A stretch of 25,949 bases of DNA from a virus. Position 1 is the first letter of the stretch, and the number at the start of each line of letters is the position of its first letter. The translations under genes were made by a program, and so were the position numbers. Shown piece by piece: positions 19,529 through 25,949 of the stretch. The stretch covers positions 1 through 25,949 of the IMG/VR virus record IMGVR_UViG_3300042564_001538; one strand, given 5' to 3'. The notes under the pieces are model-generated. The model saw only the letters and a program-made list of their open reading frames with translations. It did no database searches and was not told the origin of the DNA.

Positions 19529-21877
19529 CTATGCAGCTTCATCTAATGATATCACCTCTACCTCTTTTACTACTGAGGTGAACTTGTAATTAGGCTTACC
19601 CATACGTGTCTTTTTGTAACGACACATATCTTTAAGAACACTTATCATTGGATCCACAGTAGAACCAGGATAGGTTCTCATGTGATATGCAATTGTTTCT
19701 ATAAATGGAAACTTTGTAACAAGCTTATCTACTTTCAATAACATTGGATACATCTCTACATCATACTTGTTATTGTCTGAAGCAAACTTATCAATATCAA
19801 ATGCCTCACATTTATGTGATACAACATAATCATAATAATAAATCTTCTTAAACTTTACTAGTCTATCTACATCATATGTAAGATCAGGGAGTACATCTCT
19901 CATTCCTGGCTTAGCATCAAATGTAGCATCGTAAACACTCATCATCTTCTTGATAAGTCTTGCAGTAGCAATACGTCTGAATGGTTTGTTATCACCTTTT
20001 AAGAATGTCTCTAGGCTCATAAAGTTATGAAGATTGTACATCTCCAATACTTTAATCTCTCTATCAGACATAATTACTAAGTGAACATGATTCTTGAACA
20101 TACCAAATAGATAATCTAGCACTGGACGATCAGTCTCCTTACCATAAACAGTCAAGCTCTTTCTCCTGTGAAGAGTCTTACCACTCAATATGATAGGTGT
20201 GAACTTAGCATTACCACCTGTATAACGCTCAGGAGTTTCAGCTATCTTGCAATTGACATCACCTTTCTCCTTAACAGTGCCATCTTTAGCAGCTTTAGGT
20301 TTAGGCTTAGCGTTCTTTGCTTTGTCAGCAATAATCCATGCTTCTGGTATCTCAATAGCGTCAAGATCAATAAACTCTTCAACTATCTTATTAACACAAG
20401 ATTGAAACTCTGTAATGATAGCTCGCCACTGTGTCTTAGGATAGTTGTACAACTTCAATAGATCAAAGTAGGAAGACATGTCTGGAGTACCTGTACTATG
20501 AGTGTGTCTAGTCCATGTCTTATCTTTAGAGAATAATGTGAAATCCTTAACCTTTTTGATAAACTTTACAGATCTACCTTTCCATATCTCTTTGATGTAA
20601 CGACGTTTACGATCACCAAATACACCAGTGAATATAGCAAGCTGAGAAGATGCTCTATGTCTACTAAGATTAACTTCCTTATCCCATTGACCTCTAGTTT
20701 CATATAGTCTACTTCTGTAACTATTAAGTTCATACTTTGCTTCATACTCACGCATCATATAGTCTTTAACTTTGAAAAGACTTTCTGCTGTGAAATACGT
20801 ACATCCTATCAACGTTGGTTTACGCATTGGGATAGTAGCATGCTTCAAGATCTCAGTAACTTCCATATCATCACCATTGTGGTTCTTGATATATCTAGAA
20901 CTTGAACTAAAATACTCAATAGCTGTACGTACATCATCAGTATCTACAATAGTTTCATTGTATTTAGCCATGAATACGTTAGCTACAGTTGCAATCTTAT
21001 CAAGGATAATCTGCTTAGCTTCCTGAGTGTATCGTAATGCCTCTCTGTTAGGAGTTGGAAAGATACCATCTGTAAGACTAAACTTAAGACCAAGACGTAC
21101 GTCAATACGTTTGATGCCAAGCTTGTCAAAGTCTAATGGATAGTAAACGTTATCAAGACATACGTGAAGATAATGATCTGGGCATAGCTCAGACTTCTGA
21201 TAGTGCTCACTTCTAATAATGTTGAACTGGTTATCCATACCTTCAACATCAAAGTACACGCTCTCAAAATATGCTAGCTGCTCTTTAATCTTAGTCTTGA
21301 AGTCATAGCTGTCTGACCACTTAACAGGAATAGTAACCTTAACACCATTACTGTGTGGTGTAAGTGTCTCATGTAACAAGTCAATAGAGTTAACGTCTTC
21401 TCCTTCGTACATCATATACTTACGCTCCACACCATTCTTGCGTGTTGTAAAGTAGAAGCTAGATGCATAGGCTAATGGAGCCTTGAAACCAAGGCCCATC
21501 ATACCTAATTCTGTGGTAGAGTTACGCTTTGTACTCTTACCATACTTACTGATAATGTTTTCTACATCATCAGCATCTAAGCCTGTACCAAAATCCTCAA
21601 CAGAGAATTCATAACTATTATTGTTATTCTTGGATAGTTTAACAATAATTGGTGCATCTACACCTGCTCTACGATGAGAGTCTAGTGCATTACTTGCACA
21701 CTCTCGTATCGTAGAACCAATTGCATCTGAGTAAAGATTTTTACTCAACATCTGCATCAATACTTGTGCAGAATCTAAGTCTAATGACATACCAATGGTA
21801 GCCTGTGTACCATTGACTTCGTGTATTAAAGATTGTTTTTGTTTTTCTAAGATCATATCTCTACTTTTTGTAGCCAA
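19529..21877 (-). CDS. rIIA: RIIA-like GHKL ATPase protein
   Basis: 782 residues, similar in size to T4 RIIA (725). The N-terminal GHKL (Hsp90/gyrase-type) ATP-binding domain is clear: N-box IRECASNALDS (E59, N63, D66), G1 box VEDFGTGL (93-100), and the lid with GMMGLGFKAPLAY (125-137). The remainder is a long charged region with predicted helices and no further motif I can name. In T4, RIIA and RIIB together prevent phage exclusion. The gene precedes rIIB in the same orientation and overlaps the uracil-DNA-glycosylase-like gene by 25 bases, so it is likely co-transcribed with DNA-metabolism genes. Confidence 0.9.
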   Translation of the reverse strand: MATKSRDMILEKQKQSLIHEVNGTQATIGMSLDLDSAQVLMQMLSKNLYSDAIGSTIRECASNALDSHRRAGVDAPIIVKLSKNNNNSYEFSVEDFGTGLDADDVENIISKYGKSTKRNSTTELGMMGLGFKAPLAYASSFYFTTRKNGVERKYMMYEGEDVNSIDLLHETLTPHSNGVKVTIPVKWSDSYDFKTKIKEQLAYFESVYFDVEGMDNQFNIIRSEHYQKSELCPDHYLHVCLDNVYYPLDFDKLGIKRIDVRLGLKFSLTDGIFPTPNREALRYTQEAKQIILDKIATVANVFMAKYNETIVDTDDVRTAIEYFSSSSRYIKNHNGDDMEVTEILKHATIPMRKPTLIGCTYFTAESLFKVKDYMMREYEAKYELNSYRSRLYETRGQWDKEVNLSRHRASSQLAIFTGVFGDRKRRYIKEIWKGRSVKFIKKVKDFTLFSKDKTWTRHTHSTGTPDMSSYFDLLKLYNYPKTQWRAIITEFQSCVNKIVEEFIDLDAIEIPEAWIIADKAKNAKPKPKAAKDGTVKEKGDVNCKIAETPERYTGGNAKFTPIILSGKTLHRRKSLTVYGKETDRPVLDYLFGMFKNHVHLVIMSDREIKVLEMYNLHNFMSLETFLKGDNKPFRRIATARLIKKMMSVYDATFDAKPGMRDVLPDLTYDVDRLVKFKKIYYYDYVVSHKCEAFDIDKFASDNNKYDVEMYPMLLKVDKLVTKFPFIETIAYHMRTYPGSTVDPMISVLKDMCRYKKTRMGKPNYKFTSVVKEVEVISLDEAA

Positions 21878-22569
21878 TCAATTTTATATCCATTGGTTTC
21901 TTTGATTAGCGTATTGATTTTTGTGAATACTCCTTCTGTATCCCATTCACTATTCCTGTAAGAAGCTGCAGCTGGATGGGCCAATTCAAAATGAAATGTG
22001 AATGGTGACACATACTTCTTAAGCTTAGCTGCTTCTTTACCAAAGAATACGATTGGTATACCTGTAAATGCAAACATCTCTTCTAGTAGATATTTCATAA
22101 ATGGTTCCCATAGTTGAATATGAGAGCCTGCTTTATTAACTTCTGTAGTGAGTGCAGCATTACATAATAACACGCCTTGCTTAGCTAGGAATGTTAGATC
22201 TGGGTTTCTATTTCTGTCGAAAGCAAAACCACCATACAACTCTTTTTCTATGCCTTGATATAATTGAAACAAGCTTGGCTGTAACGATCTAGTTACAGAG
22301 CAGCTCATCATCAATCCATCAGCAACAGGTGTACCACTCACCATTGTGTGATATGGGCACATACCTATGAGAATAACCTTGACATCTTGAAAGCGTGTTT
22401 CTCTAAAACATCTCCACACGTTTTCAGGAAGAGGAGCAATTAACTTGCCCCTCTTACTGTCAGCCTTCAATTGTTGGTAAATCTTGTCACAAGCTTCACT
22501 TTCAATAAATGGCTTAATTTTATAATGCCAACTCTCATCAAATAAATGTTCGAATTTTTCCCAATTCAT
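21853..22569 (-). CDS. Uracil-DNA-glycosylase-like protein with altered active site
   Basis: 238 residues, about the normal UDG family 1 length. The fold signature is visible: KVILIGMCPYH (64-74), GTPVADGLMMSCS, LLCNAAL (N137) and LAHPAAAS (H198). Compared with the canonical GQDPYH motif, residues 70-71 are Met-Cys instead of Gln-Asp: the catalytic Asp that activates water is Cys. The usual stacking Phe in GLCFSV appears replaced by Met, and the HPSPLS Leu by Ala. Asn and His remain. The substitution needs two codon changes (TGC versus GAC/GAT), so it is not a single-base read error. It may be a low-activity enzyme, a binder of uracil DNA, or a decoy for host UDG. The same block encodes a dUTPase. 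Coupled to the previous gene by TAATG. Confidence 0.82.
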   Translation of the reverse strand: MNWEKFEHLFDESWHYKIKPFIESEACDKIYQQLKADSKRGKLIAPLPENVWRCFRETRFQDVKVILIGMCPYHTMVSGTPVADGLMMSCSVTRSLQPSLFQLYQGIEKELYGGFAFDRNRNPDLTFLAKQGVLLCNAALTTEVNKAGSHIQLWEPFMKYLLEEMFAFTGIPIVFFGKEAAKLKKYVSPFTFHFELAHPAAASYRNSEWDTEGVFTKINTLIKETNGYKIDWLQKVEI

Positions 22570-23354
22570 TATAACGATAGTTCTAATTGTTGATAATCCA
22601 TTTGTGGCACACTAATGATTGCTGGTCTTTTGCTAGACATCAATTCACCTTGTGCATTAACAAAGAAGCTATGAGCGTTCATGTGATCACTCATCCAAGA
22701 ACCTGGATGTACTTCTTTCATTGAATGTGTAGTGTGCTGATACAAGTCCCACAACGTATTCTCTACACCATAGTCATAGCTAGGTTTAACTAGCTCCTTA
22801 CGAATGATGTTAAGCTGCATTGTACTAATGATGTCTTCTTCATACACCATACGTCCTAGTAGCTCACCTTGCTGACGCTTAGTAAGTTCTACCTGTTTCA
22901 TCATCTCACGCTGAATTTGCATGTCACGAAAAGCATCTCCTGCACTCTTGATGTACTCAGAGATAGCTGTTGGCGTAAACTCTTGAATAGAGCCTTTGTG
23001 TGCTTTCTTGAATGTACCCATGTCACCAGACACACAACCATTCTGACAAACGAACACTCGTACACCAATAGCAAACTTTAAGCTAACCATACGATTGTAA
23101 CTGTTCTGCCAAGCTATCTGGATCTGCATCTCGCTATCTTGTACATTACTCAATGCAAACTTACCTGTTGCAATCTGACCATCACCTGATAAGGTGTACG
23201 CCTCTTGAGCAAGATTAAATCCTGCTTTCTCAATTGATTCTAATGTAAGATCAATTAACTGTGCATTACTTACTGGTTTGTAAGTTTTAGTTTGTGCTGG
23301 CACTTGTACATCTGTTACTAAGTGCTTCAAGCTTGTGTAGTCTGTTCTTTTCAT
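22569..23354 (-). CDS. DUF932-family phage protein
   Basis: 261 residues. Patterns typical of the DUF932/phage-plasmid-like family include GVRVFVCQNGCVSGDMGTFK (about 97-116) and the C-terminal VENTLWDLYQHTTHSMKE, HPGSWMSDHMNAHSFF. The family is widespread in phages and plasmids with unknown function. It is flanked by primase and UDG-like genes and coupled by ATGA to a 57-residue gene upstream and by TAATG to the UDG-like gene downstream, suggesting a replication role. Confidence 0.7.
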   Translation of the reverse strand: MKRTDYTSLKHLVTDVQVPAQTKTYKPVSNAQLIDLTLESIEKAGFNLAQEAYTLSGDGQIATGKFALSNVQDSEMQIQIAWQNSYNRMVSLKFAIGVRVFVCQNGCVSGDMGTFKKAHKGSIQEFTPTAISEYIKSAGDAFRDMQIQREMMKQVELTKRQQGELLGRMVYEEDIISTMQLNIIRKELVKPSYDYGVENTLWDLYQHTTHSMKEVHPGSWMSDHMNAHSFFVNAQGELMSSKRPAIISVPQMDYQQLELSL

Positions 23355-23524
23355 TGTTGTGATATTCTAATTTTAAATCCAAAAAATTTTGATAGTATTC
23401 CTTCTAAGTTCTCAATGCCTATGCATTCGATAGAGTCTCCTTCTGTAGTCTCTAACCATTCTGTTTCTTGCTGTATCTCGTATGTGAGATCTTCTATAGC
23501 TACTGCTAATTCTTCTACATTCAT
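23351..23524 (-). CDS. 57-residue acidic small protein
   Basis: From ATG at 23524 to TGA at 23351-23353. The product (MNVEELAVAIEDLTYEIQQE ..., ending FKIRISQQ) is acidic with a helical N-terminal half. ATGA overlaps link it to the primase stop (23521) on one side and the DUF932-like start (23354) on the other, so its translation is coupled in both directions. That and the exact gap filling make it a real gene, though no family can be named. It could bind or regulate primase. Confidence 0.75.
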   Translation of the reverse strand: MNVEELAVAIEDLTYEIQQETEWLETTEGDSIECIGIENLEGILSKFFGFKIRISQQ

Positions 23525-24534
23525 AGTAGTTGTTTTTGTTTTAGATAATTTTCGATTGTTTGCATACCATGGGCTCTTGCTAGATCAGCCCAATCCTTAA
23601 TGCCCTCAGATAAATACTTCCTGGGTACATTACAGTAATCAAAGTCAAAGATCTTGGTGATTTGTTGTGAATTCTCTACGCCTGTTACATCTGAATCAAA
23701 ACTAAGAATCTGCCTAGCAGAGTTACTCTTGATATAATCAACGTTCTCAGGAGAGAAACAACCCAATCCTTCATTCTGTACAGCACAGCTGCATGGAAAA
23801 AGTTTCTTCATAACCATATAATCTTTCTTCGATTTGTTGATAAATGCTACATCGCAATCTTTGATGTCATCTTTACCATCCATAGCAGTGATGGGTACAT
23901 TGTTTGGTACCCACTTACTCTTCTTATCCTTAGCGTGTGGACGATATATCTTCCATTTATCATCATACAAATAACCAAACCTCAGCTCACTAAGAGGAGC
24001 TGGGAATAGTTGTTTGTTTAGATAAACCTTAGATATACTATAAACATTATTTGCTTTCAGATCATCAAGACTTAGATGATACTGATTCCAATAAGCCAAT
24101 TCATCATTAGTGAATGGTTTGACAATCACTTGGATGTTGGAGTATGCTTTGACAGCACGTACTGGTTGGATGTATTGTGCGACAATACGTTTGTATTGTT
24201 CTGTATTGGTTTCTTTGGAGAATCCTAGTCCAAAGTCTCTATCGATTAGTGCTAAGACTTCTTTCAAATCTCTAAGATTGAAAACCATTCTAACAAAATC
24301 AAAACAAGAACCTCTTTTACTAGTATCTGCAAAATCAATAAACGTTAACCTTCCATGCTTATTTCCAATCATGAATGATGGATTACGCTCGTTTCTAAAT
24401 GGAGAAAACGTCACAACATTTGGCTCCCAATCAGTATTGGGCATATAATATTTAAATATGTCATACTCTGTTATCTTTTCGAGTATCTTTTCTGGCGTAA
24501 GGAAAGAAGGTTTTAATCTTCCTGTTATTCCCAT
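23521..24534 (-). CDS. DnaG-type DNA primase, zinc-less
   Basis: 337 residues. N-terminal primase zinc-domain-like region: FSPFRNERNPSFMI (43-56), then FIDFADTSKRGSCFDFV (65-81). It follows the DnaG CPFHxEKTPSF...C..C...DFV layout, but the Cys/His ligands are mostly lost, so it probably binds no zinc. The C-terminal Toprim core has VAFINKSKKDYMVMKKL in the first acidic position and LSFDSDVTG (D280, D282) as the DxD metal motif. Such TKS/NKS-like replacements of the first Glu occur in phage primases. It should prime replication. A terminator-like hairpin lies just upstream. Confidence 0.83.
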   Translation of the reverse strand: MGITGRLKPSFLTPEKILEKITEYDIFKYYMPNTDWEPNVVTFSPFRNERNPSFMIGNKHGRLTFIDFADTSKRGSCFDFVRMVFNLRDLKEVLALIDRDFGLGFSKETNTEQYKRIVAQYIQPVRAVKAYSNIQVIVKPFTNDELAYWNQYHLSLDDLKANNVYSISKVYLNKQLFPAPLSELRFGYLYDDKWKIYRPHAKDKKSKWVPNNVPITAMDGKDDIKDCDVAFINKSKKDYMVMKKLFPCSCAVQNEGLGCFSPENVDYIKSNSARQILSFDSDVTGVENSQQITKIFDFDYCNVPRKYLSEGIKDWADLARAHGMQTIENYLKQKQLL

Positions 24535-24557
24535 TTAATTTATTTAGTTTAGATAAG

Positions 24558-24586
24558 AAAGCCCAATCTAAAATAGACTGGGCTTT
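24558..24586 (-). terminator. Terminator-like hairpin between SSB and primase genes
   Basis: AAAGCCCAATCTA (24558-24570) pairs with TAGACTGGGCTTT (24574-24586): 12 of 13 pairs with a 3-base loop. On the minus strand it is followed by CTTATCTAAAC, a weak U stretch. It lies between the 24615 and 24534 ends, so it may end the upstream transcript or act as a processing site. Confidence 0.65.
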
Positions 24587-24614
24587 GCTATAAAAATATT
24601 ATGAAAAGTTAAAA

Positions 24615-25472
24615 TTAAAAATCTGCATCATCAGTTGCAATAACCTTGTCTGATTCAACTAGGTTTGCTTCTGGATCATAGTCATGCAACTCTCTGAATG
24701 TATAGAAGTCTTTGCATCCATACTCACCTGTTACATTAACAACAAAACGCTCGTGCATCTTTAGCTCAGCAGACTTTCTAAATGCTAGTCCACGAACTAC
24801 ATCAGGATTGTTGTAATCAATCAAACGCATGCTTCTAATAGAGTAGCCTGGGAAGAATGATTTAACAAAGATGTTCTGGTAAGACTTAGGACCTTCTCCC
24901 TTATCACTTGTCTTGATGGTAGCTAACGCACCAACAGTCTGTGTAAACTCACCATCAATCTGCTCTTTCAAATCAGATAGGTCATTATTCATAACCTTCT
25001 TCCAATTCAAGAAGATTTCAGTATCTGGATCAGAAAAGTCAAGACCACCTAACCATATACGTACAAATCCTAAGAATTCCTCCTCACCAATATGTGCTAC
25101 ACGATTCTCACGCTTAGCAAACCAAGGTGGAAGATTCTCAACACTACTAGCCCAGCTACATACACCAATGTTATTGATGTATTGTTTCTTGGTGCCATCT
25201 TTGTTAACTTTCTCACCATGCTCTAACCAGAATGTAGCATTAGTTTTGAAGTCACTGTTTACATCTTGTAACCATACGTTAACACGTAACTTCTTTGCAA
25301 CCTCATCATAATAATTAGTTGCCTTACTATCCTCTTTCAAATCAATCCCTAAGATTTCTTTGTACTCCTGTACAGTTGGATTGATAGCGATTACTTTCGC
25401 TTCAAATATACCAACCTTCTTTGGAAAATCTCCACCTTGTGGGATTTCTCTCTTTGATCCACCAATTGCCAT
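24615..25472 (-). CDS. Probable single-stranded DNA-binding protein
   Basis: 285 residues. An N-terminal region (GIFEAKVIAINPTVQEYKEI), a strand-rich centre with aromatic residues (NVWLQDVNSDFKTNATFWLE, FLGFVRIWLGGL) and a short acidic C-terminal tail DDADF, resembling the acidic Phe-ended tails by which SSBs recruit partners (E. coli ends DDDIPF). Phage gp32-type SSBs also have a core plus acidic tail. It neighbours the primase and a P-loop NTPase, which fits replication. Identification is from the tail and context rather than a recognised OB signature, so moderate. Confidence 0.5.
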   Translation of the reverse strand: MAIGGSKREIPQGGDFPKKVGIFEAKVIAINPTVQEYKEILGIDLKEDSKATNYYDEVAKKLRVNVWLQDVNSDFKTNATFWLEHGEKVNKDGTKKQYINNIGVCSWASSVENLPPWFAKRENRVAHIGEEEFLGFVRIWLGGLDFSDPDTEIFLNWKKVMNNDLSDLKEQIDGEFTQTVGALATIKTSDKGEGPKSYQNIFVKSFFPGYSIRSMRLIDYNNPDVVRGLAFRKSAELKMHERFVVNVTGEYGCKDFYTFRELHDYDPEANLVESDKVIATDDADF

Positions 25473-25492
25473 GTTTCTAGTTTTTATTTAGT

Positions 25493-25949
25493 TTATTTAT
25501 AATACTCATCTACTGTGTCTGCAACAAGTTGCAAGTTATTAGGAATCTTGATGTCAGTAAACATACCATCAGGACTCTTGGCAGGGAACTTTCTGAACCT
25601 ATTGGTTACAAAGTTATACGTAACTGATCCATCTTTGTTCTCCTCTACAAATGTGTAAAGACAAACAGTTAATAGACCCTCTAATAAGATTTGATTGTCA
25701 ATCAGCTTGCCTGCTGTCTTGATTTTGTATCCTACAATCTCACCACCTTCCTCAATAGTCTCTGGATGTGTGAAATAGAATACTTTCAAATCGTCACGTA
25801 GTTTACGAGCTTCCTGAAATAAGGCCACCATATCTCTAGCCATGATGCTAAATTTAGTGAAACCAACTTCTGTTGCTCGTGCCACAATGTTAAAACCCAT
25901 GATGTAGTTTGAATCTTCGATCACGATGTTTTTGATGTGGGGTGCTTTC
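25493..25949 (-). CDS. Phage P-loop NTPase (AAA_24/Sak4-like), C-terminal part, cut by window edge
   Basis: The frame stays open to the right edge (in-frame residues KAPHIKN upstream of the first GTG), so this is only the C-terminal part of a larger protein. The beginning IVIEDSNYIMGFN resembles Walker B (hydrophobic stretch then ED/DD) followed by the conserved 'Y.M' segment of phage AAA_24/Sak4-like ATPases; KFSIMARDMVALFQEARKLR and LKVFYFTHPE match the following helix and sensor-like strand. Such proteins are RecA-fold ssDNA-annealing or recombination ATPases. Walker A is outside the window. It would act with the SSB-like protein next door. Confidence 0.65.
   Translation of the reverse strand, partial: KAPHIKNIVIEDSNYIMGFNIVARATEVGFTKFSIMARDMVALFQEARKLRDDLKVFYFTHPETIEEGGEIVGYKIKTAGKLIDNQILLEGLLTVCLYTFVEENKDGSVTYNFVTNRFRKFPAKSPDGMFTDIKIPNNLQLVADTVDEYYK

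Noticed and set aside
1-25949. Diversity-generating retroelement acting on the fibre genes
   Set aside because: No reverse transcriptase or template/variable repeat pair was seen in the window.

Overview
The window looks like about 26 kb of a large tailed bacteriophage (Caudoviricetes) infecting a Bacteroidota host, probably Flavobacteria-like. Phage evidence: rIIA/rIIB-like genes, dUTPase, a RecA-type recombinase, phage-type primase, HNH nucleases, a collagen-like fibre protein and DUF families typical of phages. Host evidence: AT-rich DNA, A/T-rich leaders without clear Shine-Dalgarno boxes, and several sites matching the Bacteroidota promoter (TTG ... TAnnTTTG). TAA and TAG both look like real stops, so the standard bacterial code fits. 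No tRNA, rRNA, CRISPR array or insertion sequence was seen, and no gene-free stretch exceeds about 110 bases.

Layout: two convergent blocks meet at a bidirectional terminator (8144-8170). The plus-strand block (1-8100) is late or structural. It holds two small membrane/coiled-coil proteins and four modular fibre-like proteins. Two of these share one N-terminal module and two share another; three carry long Thr/Ser tracts and one a collagen-like Gly-X-Y stalk. A GT-A-like glycosyltransferase gene sits in the middle of them. Next come a Dps/ferritin-like protein, a small HExxH metallopeptidase and a train of small, very basic Lys-rich proteins, two of which (6064-6219 and 7930-8100) are very short.

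The minus-strand block (25949-8174) is replication, nucleotide metabolism and host takeover. In transcription order: partial P-loop NTPase, possible SSB, Toprim primase, a 57-residue protein, DUF932-like protein, a uracil-DNA-glycosylase-like protein whose catalytic Asp is Cys, RIIA, RIIB, HNH nuclease, small unknowns, PD-(D/E)XK nuclease, a B12-type (class II) ribonucleotide reductase with a 50-residue Cys-rich protein overlapping its 3' end, RecA, dUTPase, DUF3310 protein, NinG-like HNH protein, GroES-like protein, and a terminal glycan cassette of two glycosyltransferases and a methyltransferase. Hairpins split the block into several probable transcripts, and one hairpin contains the next gene's promoter.

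Points most worth following: (1) mucin-like Thr/Ser-rich virion proteins with an embedded glycosyltransferase, suggesting self-glycosylated fibres; (2) the D-to-C uracil-DNA-glycosylase homologue; (3) the Lys-rich small-protein train next to a metallopeptidase; (4) promoter-within-terminator junctions. All functional statements come from reading motifs by eye; no database search was run.
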